In this document: piece by piece, positions 22,208-28,776 of the stretch
Layout: every line of letters begins with the position of its first letter
Position numbering within the stretch: position 1 is the first letter of the stretch
Origin: UBA4729 sp038231175
Lineage (GTDB): Bacteria; Patescibacteriota; Saccharimonadia; Saccharimonadales; UBA4665
Reading direction: 5' to 3'
NCBI GenBank assembly: GCA_038231175.1
Contig: JBBRLU010000005.1
Coordinates: forward strand, 1-31,715
Length of the DNA: 31,715 nt
Notes under the pieces: generated by a model
The model's database searches: none
What the model was told of the DNA's origin: nothing
The model's input: only the letters and a program-made list of their open reading frames with translations
Program-made: the position numbers and the translations under genes

Positions 22208-23470
22208 TCAGGAGGACCGCTTTAACAACAGCTCAAAGTATTCGGTGCCACCGAACGGTATCTTCTGCTTGACGTGCTTGGTGCCGACCAAGGTATCGGC
22301 CGCGAAGACCGTAAAGGCGCCGTAAAAGTCGTTGATCTCGTCCATCGATTGCGTCAAGTAGTCCTTTTTAAGCACGTCGTCGAACAGCCCCAGTTGGCTG
22401 CGGGTGGAGGGGGTCAGTTGGTACAGATACAGTCCCATCGACCGCACCACCATGTGTTTCGGCCGGTGATCGAATAGCCGTGAGATCCGTTCCCAGATAT
22501 CCTGGTTGGTGTAAAAGGTCGAGCGGTGCATCCGTTTATCGCGCCAGCCGCCGCCCATCGAGAATTCCACCCAGACGCAGACGCCACGGGCCTCGACGCC
22601 GCGGTAGCGCAGCTTCATACCGGTGGTCTCAACTAAGAAGTGCAGACAGGAGCGCAGGTAGGCGTCATTATTAGACGGCGACTTGACCACCCACTGCCGA
22701 CCGACCATACCCAGATGAGTCGGCTGATCGTCCATTTCGTAACCGCGCAGGCGTTCGTGCCAGTACAGCCCGTTGATACTCTTAAAAACATTCTTACGGA
22801 GCAGGCCGTCGTCGGCTTCTAAGAATTTCATCGGGGTATCGATGCCGTGGGCCCGCAGGCGGCTGCCGAAAGCATCGGCAATGCCGGTCAGGTCTTCCAG
22901 TTCGATGCTCTTGTAAAAATCGACCAGGTTGTGATGATCGAGCTTATCGAGCCCATCCGGTTTGTGCCAGCCGGCCGCCATCTTGGCTAGGAAACGGTTC
23001 GGCCCGATACCGACGTTAACCCGCATCCACTTACCGACTTCACTGAACATCCGCTGCTTGATCTCGTAGCCGATGTCTTCCAATGAGCGGCTATTGACCT
23101 GCCGCGTACCATGAAAGTCGATGATACCCTCGTCAATCGATTTCATCTTAATGTTGGGCGAGTAGTCTTTCATGATCCGGATCAGGTTCTGGTACATGAA
23201 GGTGTATTTACTAGGGTCGGTTTCCAGCATGATAAATTCCGGGCACAGGGCCAGGGCTTCGGTGCGCCGGACGCCGACCTTGATACCGAGCGCCTTGGCT
23301 TCGTAGGAGGCGGCAATCACGCAGCACTCCTTTGACAAGCGGTTAGTGACGCCCATCGGCCGGCCGCGCAAGCTGGGCCAGGCCTGCTGCTCGGCCGACG
23401 CAAAGGCGCTATTAAGATCGATGTGCATGATCTGGGCCTCCTCTCGGTTGAGTCGCAAGTTGGCGTTCAT
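22208..23470 (-). CDS. Y-family translesion DNA polymerase
   Basis: The 420-residue protein has the palm motif IMHIDLNSAFASAEQQ with the first catalytic Asp, and MKSIDEGIIDF with the second Asp-Glu pair. ASYEAKALGIKVGVR is the finger region, NVGIGPNRFLAKMAAGWHKPDG the loop of the palm, and a helix-hairpin-helix thumb follows (LTGIADAFGSRLRAHGI). A canonical beta-clamp binding motif QLGLF lies at about 359-363. It copies damaged templates with low fidelity. I cannot split it safely between DinB and UmuC/ImuB types. It begins inside the preceding 90-residue gene (ATGA, 23467-23470) and so is translationally coupled. It ends in TGA. Confidence 0.9.
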   Translation of the reverse strand: MNANLRLNREEAQIMHIDLNSAFASAEQQAWPSLRGRPMGVTNRLSKECCVIAASYEAKALGIKVGVRRTEALALCPEFIMLETDPSKYTFMYQNLIRIMKDYSPNIKMKSIDEGIIDFHGTRQVNSRSLEDIGYEIKQRMFSEVGKWMRVNVGIGPNRFLAKMAAGWHKPDGLDKLDHHNLVDFYKSIELEDLTGIADAFGSRLRAHGIDTPMKFLEADDGLLRKNVFKSINGLYWHERLRGYEMDDQPTHLGMVGRQWVVKSPSNNDAYLRSCLHFLVETTGMKLRYRGVEARGVCVWVEFSMGGGWRDKRMHRSTFYTNQDIWERISRLFDHRPKHMVVRSMGLYLYQLTPSTRSQLGLFDDVLKKDYLTQSMDEINDFYGAFTVFAADTLVGTKHVKQKIPFGGTEYFELLLKRSS

Positions 23471-23739
23471 GGCCGCTCGGCAATCATGGCTATTAGCGTC
23501 CAGTTAAGGCGTTCGGCGTCAAACTCCAAGCGGTAACCATTGGCACCGTCACTGACATGAAAGACGTGGATCATCCGTTTACCTTGGACCGTCGGGTGCC
23601 GTAGGGCCAGCTCGGTCAAGATAATCTCCTGACCACGCCAACGCATCTTGTACGGCACGCACAACGAACTGATGTCACCCTGTTTTCGAAAAACAGTGAC
23701 CACATCAACCCGCTCATTAATTTCAATCGTTGGATCCAT
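23467..23739 (-). CDS. Small protein coupled to Y-family polymerase
   Basis: The 90-residue protein has no recognised name here. It reads as a compact beta-rich fold: EINERVDVVTVF, VPYKMRWRGQEIILTELALRH, and GYRLEFDAERLNWTLIA. A small protein of similar pattern (WRGR..Y, YxLxFD..xxxW) is seen next to translesion-polymerase operons in Actinobacteria, so a role with the polymerase is likely. Its leader contains a hairpin that would cover the GAGG ribosome-binding site (23752-23749 region). The ATGA overlap with the polymerase start fixes its reading frame. Confidence 0.7.
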   Translation of the reverse strand: MDPTIEINERVDVVTVFRKQGDISSLCVPYKMRWRGQEIILTELALRHPTVQGKRMIHVFHVSDGANGYRLEFDAERLNWTLIAMIAERP

Positions 23740-23748
23740 ACAAAAAAC

Positions 23749-23789
23749 CTCACAAATGTTACTAGGTGTAAACGGAATTTGTTTGTGAG
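23749..23789 (-). promoter_or_regulatory. Hairpin in leader of the polymerase operon, covering the ribosome-binding site
   Basis: On the minus strand CTCACAAA (23789-23782) pairs perfectly with TTTGTGAG (23756-23749) around a 25-base loop. The second arm holds the GAGG that serves the start at 23739, and GTTTTTT follows, so the structure could act as an attenuator or a translation block. Confidence 0.5.
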
Positions 23790-23806
23790 AGCTACCTGGT
23801 AAGCGT

Positions 23807-23823
23807 GATAACCGTTCGTTATC
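23807..23823. promoter_or_regulatory. Perfect palindrome upstream of the polymerase operon (operator candidate)
   Basis: GATAAC-CGTTC-GTTATC, two perfect 6-bp arms with a 5-base centre, 68-84 bases before the start at 23739. A damage-response operator is possible but the regulator is not known. Confidence 0.4.
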
Positions 23824-23938
23824 AATACCGTGACAGGGAACTAGAGCATGTTAGCGCACAGGGACCGAAGTATGATTGCCGTAATTGTATGAAGCCTGCA
23901 AGGTAAAGGCGGAGCCAGTCCTCGTATAGCTATCCTAG

Positions 23939-23944
23939 ATTATA
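23939..23944 (-). promoter_or_regulatory. Extended -10 (TGGTATAAT) candidate for the polymerase operon
   Basis: Minus-strand TGGTATAAT fits the extended -10 TGnTATAAT. Transcription from here would give a leader of about 190 bases that contains the palindrome and the hairpin. A second TATAAT lies at 23992-23997. Confidence 0.45.
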
Positions 23945-24025
23945 CCAAATACCTGCGTAATAAGAGGCACTATACTGTTTTGTAGGCTAAAATTATACCC
24001 ACCGGCTAATAGTCAAACCTGCAAC

Positions 24026-24061
24026 CCATGATTCGGGTATGAAGACCAAGTTCCGCTGTAC
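24026..24061 (-). pseudogene. YoeB toxin remnant (N-terminus only)
   Basis: Read on the minus strand from 24061 the 12 codons give VQRNLVFIPESW, matching the start of YoeB toxins (compare SRRLAFTAQGW of the intact copy at 25835). After the Trp codon the frame is lost and stops within about 12 codons. It lies directly after the decayed yefM, the standard gene order. Confidence 0.7.
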
Positions 24062-24065
24062 CAGG

Positions 24066-24318
24066 TCAGTCTTCGGTTAGATCGTGTACTTTGACTTTCC
24101 GGCCCGAGCGGCAGCAATTGATACTTTGAGGTGCTTACGGTTCTCAGGACTGCTATTAAGATAATTCGTTTCGACCTGAGCATTATATTATTCCAAGGTC
24201 ATGACAACGACGGCCAGGCCGTCGTTACGGGTAATAAGCAGTATATATTTATCGTCAACGACTTGATTAAAATAGGCTTTGGTACCTTTACGAACTTTGA
24301 GATTGACGTAACATTCAT
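24066..24318 (-). pseudogene. YefM/Phd-family antitoxin, decayed
   Basis: From ATG 24316-24318 the minus strand reads MNVTSISKFVK, shifts frame, then continues TKAYFNQVVDDKYILLITRN, DGLAVVVMTLE, a TAA stop in place of one codon, YNAQVETNYLNSSPENRKHL, and, after one more shift, KVHDLTED and TGA. Joined together this is a full YefM antitoxin that lines up with the intact one at 25840-26094 (SISKFRKD, VTRSDNVSVVVIPL, TEYLLRSPANARRLL, KVHELIED). Two frameshifts and one nonsense codon show the gene is dead. Confidence 0.88.
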
Positions 24319-24359
24319 GATTATTAGTACTATATGCTTAAGCTTACGAACTGTGAAGG

Positions 24360-24680
24360 CTATCGGTTAGCACGTGCAGCGATGGCAAACTGCATAAAAT
24401 AAGCCTCGAGTGTCTGGTCGACTTTGTCGGTGGTTATCGACTCGGCGAATTGCTCGCGGGCGTATAACAGTTCGCGTAGGCCAGGGCGTTTCTGGTCCGC
24501 CCAAAGCCGGGCGGTTTCATCAATCAAATCCAGCCCTCGATAGAAAGCCGCTCGGCATCGTTCGTGGTTGCCTTGACGCTTCGCATTAAGAGCTCTTCCT
24601 ACCTCAGATCCGATGTTCCCCATCTGATTAAATACGTCCATTTCGGCCCATTTGGTGGCGCTAAATTGATGGCTAGTCAT
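24360..24680 (-). CDS. Conserved protein of unknown function, partner of DUF5674
   Basis: The ATG at 24678-24680 is preferred over a TTG two codons earlier. The 106-residue, mostly helical protein reads WAEMDVFNQMGNIGSEVGRA, then AFYRGLDLIDETARLW and an ELLYAREQF helix. I recall this type (W..D....MANIGSEVGR, repeated helices) as a hypothetical protein found across Patescibacteria, often next to DUF5674, but no function is known. It overlaps the DUF5674 gene end by 8 bases. Confidence 0.7.
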   Translation of the reverse strand: MTSHQFSATKWAEMDVFNQMGNIGSEVGRALNAKRQGNHERCRAAFYRGLDLIDETARLWADQKRPGLRELLYAREQFAESITTDKVDQTLEAYFMQFAIAARANR

Positions 24681-25014
24681 AAACAACTGCCTGCACTAAA
24701 TCTATTATTTGTTGTCGAGTGTCTAGATCTAAGACATCCTTAGATGCGTTCCCTTGGCTAGGGCGAATATTTATCATGGAATCGAATTCAATAAAATCGT
24801 CGGTTCCATAATCCTCTGGGTGTAAGTTAATACCCCATAAATTATTTTGTCTAGAACCGTGTTCTATTAAGTAGGCTTCACCGTCGGCATGCATGCCCAT
24901 ATCGACAATAAAGATATTTTTTACAATATCAACATCGACTTTAACTAATGAGCCGTACATTTTCTTAGCCATAACCTTCAACTCTGCTACTGTTATTCTT
25001 TCTACGACTTTCAT
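24673..25014 (-). CDS. DUF5674 family protein
   Basis: The start is ATG 25012-25014, giving 113 residues; TACAAT (25021-25026) lies exactly six bases upstream, so a longer reading to 25110 is rejected. The core MYGSLVKVDVDIVKNIFIV, HADGEAYLIEHGS, NNLWGINLHPE and INIRPSQGNASK matches DUF5674. The function is unknown; such genes often stand next to small toxin-antitoxin-like or nuclease genes in CPR genomes. Translation of the next gene is probably coupled by the 8-base overlap. Confidence 0.85.
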   Translation of the reverse strand: MKVVERITVAELKVMAKKMYGSLVKVDVDIVKNIFIVDMGMHADGEAYLIEHGSRQNNLWGINLHPEDYGTDDFIEFDSMINIRPSQGNASKDVLDLDTRQQIIDLVQAVVYD

Positions 25015-25020
25015 AGATTT

Positions 25021-25026
25021 ATTGTA
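25021..25026 (-). promoter_or_regulatory. -10 TACAAT, start of DUF5674 gene
   Basis: Minus-strand TACAAT with six bases to the ATG at 25014 and no ribosome-binding site; it decides the start of this gene. Confidence 0.6.
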
Positions 25027-25060
25027 GCAAACAAAAATACTTTCCCACCAACAAGACCTC

Positions 25061-25552
25061 TTAGCCAACAAGATTATAAGTAAACAATATCTTGCGCTGA
25101 AGATGATCACTATTTGGAAACATATCTACCAGCGATATGGTACTGAATTGGTAGCTTTTGCCGATTTCAACGTTACTACAACGTTGATCGGTAATATGCG
25201 GCAAGAACCCATTGCCAACAAATTCCGGTGTGTTAAATACCAAGGAAGCTTTGTCGCCCAGTAGTAGTAGGCCGTGATGAAGTCTCAGTATATCTTTGCT
25301 CGACGCCAACAGTTTTACGGGTTCATCTTTATTTTCACCGAGCATGACAGAATTAGTTACTAATGTTGTGAACGGCCTAGTCGCTTCGGCTAAATCTCCT
25401 AAAGCACTAGCTAGCTTGTCAACCTGCCAGTCGGTTTTGAAGGTGTCGAGCAGGGTAATGTGTAGTGGCCATTCGGTCGCTGGAAAATTGAGTCCAGGAT
25501 TGTGCTCCAAGAAACAGATTACCGTGTATTTCTGTGAGTATTGCGCTGTCAT
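25061..25552 (-). CDS. 2H phosphoesterase / 2'-5' RNA ligase-like protein
   Basis: The 163-residue protein carries two HxT motifs at the expected distance, PLHITLLD (H31, T33) and FLPHITDQ (H119, T121), which define the 2H phosphoesterase fold. Such enzymes open or join 2',3'-cyclic phosphates or related RNA or nucleotide bonds; the substrate is unknown. Length is usual for a single 2H domain. It precedes the DUF5674 gene by 46 bases on the same strand. Confidence 0.82.
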   Translation of the reverse strand: MTAQYSQKYTVICFLEHNPGLNFPATEWPLHITLLDTFKTDWQVDKLASALGDLAEATRPFTTLVTNSVMLGENKDEPVKLLASSKDILRLHHGLLLLGDKASLVFNTPEFVGNGFLPHITDQRCSNVEIGKSYQFSTISLVDMFPNSDHLQRKILFTYNLVG

Positions 25553-25574
25553 TTTAGTCTTATCAGTAATTTAA

Positions 25575-25835
25575 TTAATAATGATAGCGACAAGCTGAAA
25601 TTCTAATTTCGTCATCCTTAGTAGTATAGACTAAGCGGTGTTCGTCGTTGATCCTTCGCGACCACGATCCCGACAGGTCACCTTTAAGCGGTTCAGGCTT
25701 CCCGATACTGGTCAGAGGGTCGCGTTGGCAGTCTTTGAGAAGCTGGTTAAGCTTCTTCAGAAGTTGTTTATCATGGCCCTGCCAATAGACATAGTCTTCC
25801 CAACCTTGGGCCGTGAACGCTAGCCTGCGACTCAC
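25575..25835 (-). CDS. yoeB: YoeB-type toxin (mRNA interferase)
   Basis: GTG 25833-25835 is chosen over the TTG at 25850 because it gives the standard YoeB N-terminus (SRRLAFTAQGWEDYVYWQ) and length (86 residues). The RelE fold cuts mRNA at the ribosome. Catalytic-type residues are visible: Glu and Arg in the sheet (SGSWSRRINDEHRLVY) and the C-terminal CRYHY with the His-Tyr pair. It starts 4 bases after the yefM stop, the typical antitoxin-first order. Confidence 0.92.
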   Translation of the reverse strand: MSRRLAFTAQGWEDYVYWQGHDKQLLKKLNQLLKDCQRDPLTSIGKPEPLKGDLSGSWSRRINDEHRLVYTTKDDEIRISACRYHY

Positions 25836-25839
25836 TCCA

Positions 25840-26094
25840 CTAGTCCTCAATCAGCTCGTGAACTTTGACGATACCTTGGCGAGCATCTTCAACTGATTTC
25901 AGGAGGCGACGGGCATTCGCGGGACTTCTAAGTAGGTATTCAGTTTCTGAGTAAGCGTTAAAGGTGTTTAGAGGTATGACAACAACAGACACGTTGTCAG
26001 AACGGGTGACTACCAAAGGTTCCTGATCTTGATCAATTTCATCAACATAGCGCTTAATATCTTTACGAAACTTTGAGATTGATGCGATTTTCAT
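25840..26094 (-). CDS. yefM: YefM-type antitoxin
   Basis: The 84-residue protein has a Phd/YefM DNA-binding N-terminal domain (SISKFRKDIKRYVDEI, then VTRSDNVSVVVIPL) and an acidic C-terminal toxin-binding tail (LLKSVEDARQGIVKVHELIED). It neutralises YoeB and represses its own promoter. A clear ribosome-binding site AAGGAG (26107-26102) is 7 bases before the ATG. Three TTGTAC repeats overlap the promoter and start, fitting YefM operators, whose core in E. coli is TGTACA. Confidence 0.93.
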   Translation of the reverse strand: MKIASISKFRKDIKRYVDEIDQDQEPLVVTRSDNVSVVVIPLNTFNAYSETEYLLRSPANARRLLKSVEDARQGIVKVHELIED

Positions 26095-26123
26095 TGTACT
26101 ACTCCTTGTACATAAAATTGTAC
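26094..26123. promoter_or_regulatory. YefM operator: three TTGTAC repeats, 12-base period
   Basis: TTGTAC at 26094-26099, 26106-26111 and 26118-26123, start to start exactly 12 bases; the middle one is a full TGTACA palindrome (26107-26112). One overlaps the start codon, one the ribosome-binding site and one the -10. Confidence 0.8.
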
Positions 26124-26145
26124 GTTAAGATTATAATAACGTCAA
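26117..26145 (-). promoter_or_regulatory. Promoter of yefM-yoeB (TTGACG - 17 bp - TACAAT)
   Basis: Minus-strand TTGACG (26145-26140), 17-base spacer, TACAAT (26122-26117). The -10 lies within an operator repeat, so bound antitoxin would block polymerase. Confidence 0.65.
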
Positions 26146-26183
26146 CACAAATAAAGGGTAAAAGAGCTATTAGACTTATGTTT

Positions 26184-26204
26184 TAAAAACCGTTGGCGGC
26201 GGTT
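26184..26204 (-). terminator. Terminator overlapping the heliorhodopsin stop codon
   Basis: AACCG-CCGCCAA-CGGTT followed by TTT on the minus strand, starting within the TAA at 26205-26203. Confidence 0.55.
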
Positions 26205-26970
26205 ATTTAGGAGCCAGGACAGCTGCAAATAATTGCCAGGCAAGTGCCGATTTGGCGGTAAAGCTTAGGACGATGTAAATCTTTTCGCCTCGTAGATAGT
26301 CGGCCCATTTACCCTTGGCTTTGTACTGTTTGTACTGCACTAGGGCGAAGCAGTTAAATAGCAGGAACAAGGATATGACGATGCCATAGACAAAGCCGGG
26401 TACTTGGACGACGCTGGGAGCCTTCGGAGCAATTATATAGAAGACCACGATAAGCCAAGGGATTACCCCGGCTATGCTACCGAATATGAATGGCAACCAC
26501 TGGCCATCACCTGGCTCAGTGTATTTTTCTTGTAGCCAACCAAATAGAATCATAGAGACATTCACGCCGACGATAGCTATAAGGGCCGCAATCTCGCGAA
26601 TACCGTTCAGTTGCGCTATAAGAAAAATCATCAACGAAGAACTGACCGAATACTCGACCCAGCGAAACACATTGATATGATTCTTCAGGGAGGCTGCATA
26701 GCGCTTAAAGAAGCTTGGTGAAGCGACCAGAAAGTGAAAGGTTGCCGATAGCCCAAGGAACAAGGCAACGACGATTGCAATCCTACTGTTAAATAATAGG
26801 ACTGAATTAGCGTACGCTTTGCCGGGCTCAATCTCGTAGGATGCGATGACTGGTAGTGACGTGTTGTTAGACAGGAATAACACTGCTATTAGTGAGATTA
26901 AGTGTAAGCAACCGGCTGCTATATTCCACTTTCTGAGGGACTGGATTCGGGCGTCTAATTTTTTAATCAT
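26203..26970 (-). CDS. Heliorhodopsin
   Basis: The 255-residue, seven-helix protein shows the heliorhodopsin signatures: the N-terminal cytoplasmic start with His23 (GCLHLISL), His79 in ATFHFLVAS, the counterion Glu106 in FRWVEYSVSSS, GWLQEKYTEPG, IPWLIVVFYI, and the retinal-binding Lys240 in LSFTAKSALAWQLF. These positions match the studied heliorhodopsin 48C12 (H23, H80, E107, K241) with a one-residue offset. Heliorhodopsins bind retinal, face the membrane inverted compared with type I rhodopsins, and act as slow photosensors or signalling or transport partners. No retinal-synthesis gene is in the window. TAATTT (26977-26982) is six bases before the ATG. It stands alone with a probable terminator. 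Confidence 0.95.
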   Translation of the reverse strand: MIKKLDARIQSLRKWNIAAGCLHLISLIAVLFLSNNTSLPVIASYEIEPGKAYANSVLLFNSRIAIVVALFLGLSATFHFLVASPSFFKRYAASLKNHINVFRWVEYSVSSSLMIFLIAQLNGIREIAALIAIVGVNVSMILFGWLQEKYTEPGDGQWLPFIFGSIAGVIPWLIVVFYIIAPKAPSVVQVPGFVYGIVISLFLLFNCFALVQYKQYKAKGKWADYLRGEKIYIVLSFTAKSALAWQLFAAVLAPK

Positions 26971-27012
26971 GTTTAAAAATTACCACAAACTACACCAGTT
27001 AACAATGGTCAG

Positions 27013-27034
27013 ATTATTTATGCCTGGAGGGCCA
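27013..27034 (+). repeat. att-like copy of the tRNA-Lys 3' end and flank
   Basis: This 22-base segment matches 29592-29613, the last bases of tRNA-Lys(CTT) with its CCA plus 12 bases of downstream flank, in 20 of 22 positions. It lies in the gap between the divergent heliorhodopsin and Nudix genes. Further GGAGGGCC copies sit at 28132-28139 and 28958-28965, all in the same direction. Confidence 0.5.
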
Positions 27035-27186
27035 CCATCAGTACTGTTACAATTCCCTATCTTCAGGGTCGAGTCTTTAATTCTGTCTTTGATAGGCGTA
27101 GCAGTAGCAGTATAGCAAAAGACTTATGGCGGGGCCGGTCTTTTTCGGTTTTAGCCCGGTCGCAGACGCTTTAGTTTAAGGAGTGC

Positions 27187-27192
27187 TACTAT
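27187..27192 (+). promoter_or_regulatory. -10-like TACTAT, start of Nudix gene
   Basis: TACTAT ends seven bases before the ATG at 27200; no ribosome-binding site close to the start. Confidence 0.45.
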
Positions 27193-27199
27193 TTAGTTA

Positions 27200-27637
27200 A
27201 TGGCGGCACAAACATTTCAGGTCGGTATAAAAGCCCTAATCCGCAACGATACTGGTCAGATACTGATGGTCCATATTCCAGAGTGGAGTGGCAACGCCGC
27301 CCACTGGGATTTACCGGGCGGTAGAATCGATACTGATGAATCTTTCCTGGAAACCCTAAATCGAGAACTGCTAGAAGAAATCGGCGTACCTTACGAAGGT
27401 ACTCCACGGCAGTTGATGACTTTTTTAACCAATATAACCATACCCGTCGGTGCTATACGACTACCCTACATATTCGTGGTTTATGAAGTTAAGCTGCCGT
27501 CGGGTTACAAAATCAAGCTAGATCCTGAAAGTGCCGAGGACGGTTATAAATGGTTTGACACCATCGAAGCAGCTAACGAAATGGTGTTTAAGTTTTCGCC
27601 AGAGTTTTGTGATTTGGTTCGCGACCTGGCTGTATAG
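27200..27637 (+). CDS. Nudix hydrolase
   Basis: The 145-residue protein has a complete Nudix box at about 41-63 (GRIDTDE, seven residues, RELLEEIGV), fitting GX5EX7REUXEEXGU, which binds Mg and hydrolyses a nucleoside diphosphate linked to another group. The sequence before it (HIPEWSGNAAHWDLPGG) is usual for small housekeeping members; the substrate is not predictable. Its 3' end overlaps a convergent second Nudix gene by 94 bases, a large overlap for this compact but mostly tidy genome. Confidence 0.9.
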   Translation: MAAQTFQVGIKALIRNDTGQILMVHIPEWSGNAAHWDLPGGRIDTDESFLETLNRELLEEIGVPYEGTPRQLMTFLTNITIPVGAIRLPYIFVVYEVKLPSGYKIKLDPESAEDGYKWFDTIEAANEMVFKFSPEFCDLVRDLAV

Positions 27638-28065
27638 TGCTGCCAGATATTTAAGGCTGCCATCAGGTTTATATTGTCAAATTCTTGATTACTAAACTTA
27701 TCGGATAATCTGTTGTGGACATAATATGAGCCAATGCCTAGGCAGTTCTCGGTGCTGTAACCAGATTCCTCGGCTAGCTCCCGCAGGGCAGCCTTCTTGG
27801 GGCGTTCTTTAGGATTTATGCTTCCCCCAGGTAACTGCCACATTACTTTATTAGGAGGGTGGCTGTATTCGCGCTGTATTAATACCTTACCGACTTCATC
27901 CACGGCAATAACAGCAACCGAATGGGTTTGGGCTGGACCGTGTTTGACGTAGGTCGATACGGTATTATCAGGCAGAAGAATTTGATCCTCAACAACCGCC
28001 AGACGCGCATGATCAAGGATAACTTTAGAAGCTAAGATTTTCCATTTTTTTATGGGCTTGTTCAT
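27544..28065 (-). CDS. Nudix hydrolase of ADP-ribose pyrophosphatase type, probably altered at the C-terminus
   Basis: The N-terminal half is regular: VILDHARLAVVEDQILLPDN, HSVAVIAVDEVGKVLIQREY and a perfect Nudix box at 81-103 (GSINPKE, RELAEESGY). ADP-ribose pyrophosphatases then have some 60 further residues of a conserved sheet. Here only YYVHNRLSDKF is followed by SNQEFDNINLMAALNIWQHY, which resembles the very end of such proteins, so about 35 residues seem to be missing. The last 31 codons lie antisense to the opposite Nudix gene and look like read-through. The start ATG at 28063-28065 has a TAATAG-like hexamer 9 bases upstream. Activity is uncertain. Confidence 0.72.
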   Translation of the reverse strand: MNKPIKKWKILASKVILDHARLAVVEDQILLPDNTVSTYVKHGPAQTHSVAVIAVDEVGKVLIQREYSHPPNKVMWQLPGGSINPKERPKKAALRELAEESGYSTENCLGIGSYYVHNRLSDKFSNQEFDNINLMAALNIWQHYTARSRTKSQNSGENLNTISLAASMVSNHL

Positions 28066-28131
28066 ACGCTTTTTCTATTACTGACAATATTATATACCGC
28101 TAACAGAAGTAATGTTCAAACATATGTGATC

Positions 28132-28139
28132 GGAGGGCC
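28132..28139 (+). repeat. GGAGGGCC copy between Nudix and kinase genes
   Basis: Same 8-mer and same direction as at 27026, 28958 and in the tRNA-Lys 3' end at 29605; the flank (TATG, then ATC) only loosely resembles the others. Confidence 0.3.
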
Positions 28140-28164
28140 GTTGTGGATACTATCGTAACCAAGA

Positions 28165-28728
28165 TTAGGGGTTCGTAGCAATAAAGTCAGCTACGAGAGC
28201 GGGCTGATATTTTTGCGAATACAGTACGTCTATCTGCCCCCAGTTTTTCCAATCATCGGCGCTACCATGGGTGCCATCGCGAGCTATACCCCGAGCCATC
28301 GCTAATTCGACCGGAGTACCGACCCATATTTTATAGTCGTAATAATGTCGAAGAGAAGCAATGTAACATGATATACCCTCGACGATGACATAGCGAACGG
28401 GCGGTAGAGTAATGGGTTGTCCGAGGCGGTTTTCATGGTATATGAGTTTCTGATAAATGATCGGCTTACCGGATTTTGCCGGTCGCAAGACCTGTTTTTC
28501 TAGCCGAGCGTGATTGAACACTCCGGTGTCCCAAGCTGGCTCTAGCAGCTTCTCCTTAACAATAAAATCATCGATATGGATAAGGTATGCGTCGCCCAGG
28601 AATTGAAGGAGTAGTTTTGATAGAGTGGTCTTACCCGAGCCACCAAAGCCTTCAATACCTATAAGTATGACCGGAACATTATGCGCGGAGTCCTTCTTTA
28701 TGGCCTCGGCTATAGCTTTGATATCCAT
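28165..28728 (-). CDS. Uridine-kinase-like P-loop kinase
   Basis: The 187-residue protein has Walker A GFGGSGKTT (27-35), HIDDFIVKEK after strand 2 (the acidic substrate site of uridine or phosphoribulokinase-like enzymes), and VIVEGISCY as the Walker-B-like strand. ARGIARDGTHG is a lid with two Arg. The fold suits a nucleoside, pantothenate or other small-molecule kinase using ATP; the substrate is not known. TATGCT (28735-28740) lies six bases before the ATG. Confidence 0.8.
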   Translation of the reverse strand: MDIKAIAEAIKKDSAHNVPVILIGIEGFGGSGKTTLSKLLLQFLGDAYLIHIDDFIVKEKLLEPAWDTGVFNHARLEKQVLRPAKSGKPIIYQKLIYHENRLGQPITLPPVRYVIVEGISCYIASLRHYYDYKIWVGTPVELAMARGIARDGTHGSADDWKNWGQIDVLYSQKYQPALVADFIATNP

Positions 28729-28776
28729 GGGCCTAGCATAGCAAACAAATAGGCTTCGGCTTCAAGGTGTAAAGTC

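Noticed and set aside
23807..23823. Classical LexA/SOS box
   Set aside because: The palindrome GATAAC-N5-GTTATC does not fit the CTGT-N8-ACAG or GAAC-N4-GTTC boxes; kept only as an unnamed operator candidate.
26846..27115. 89-codon plus-strand frame over the heliorhodopsin start
   Set aside because: Most of it is antisense to a well-supported gene. The last 31 codons in the gap (from ATG 27020) look weakly protein-like but lack any start signal.
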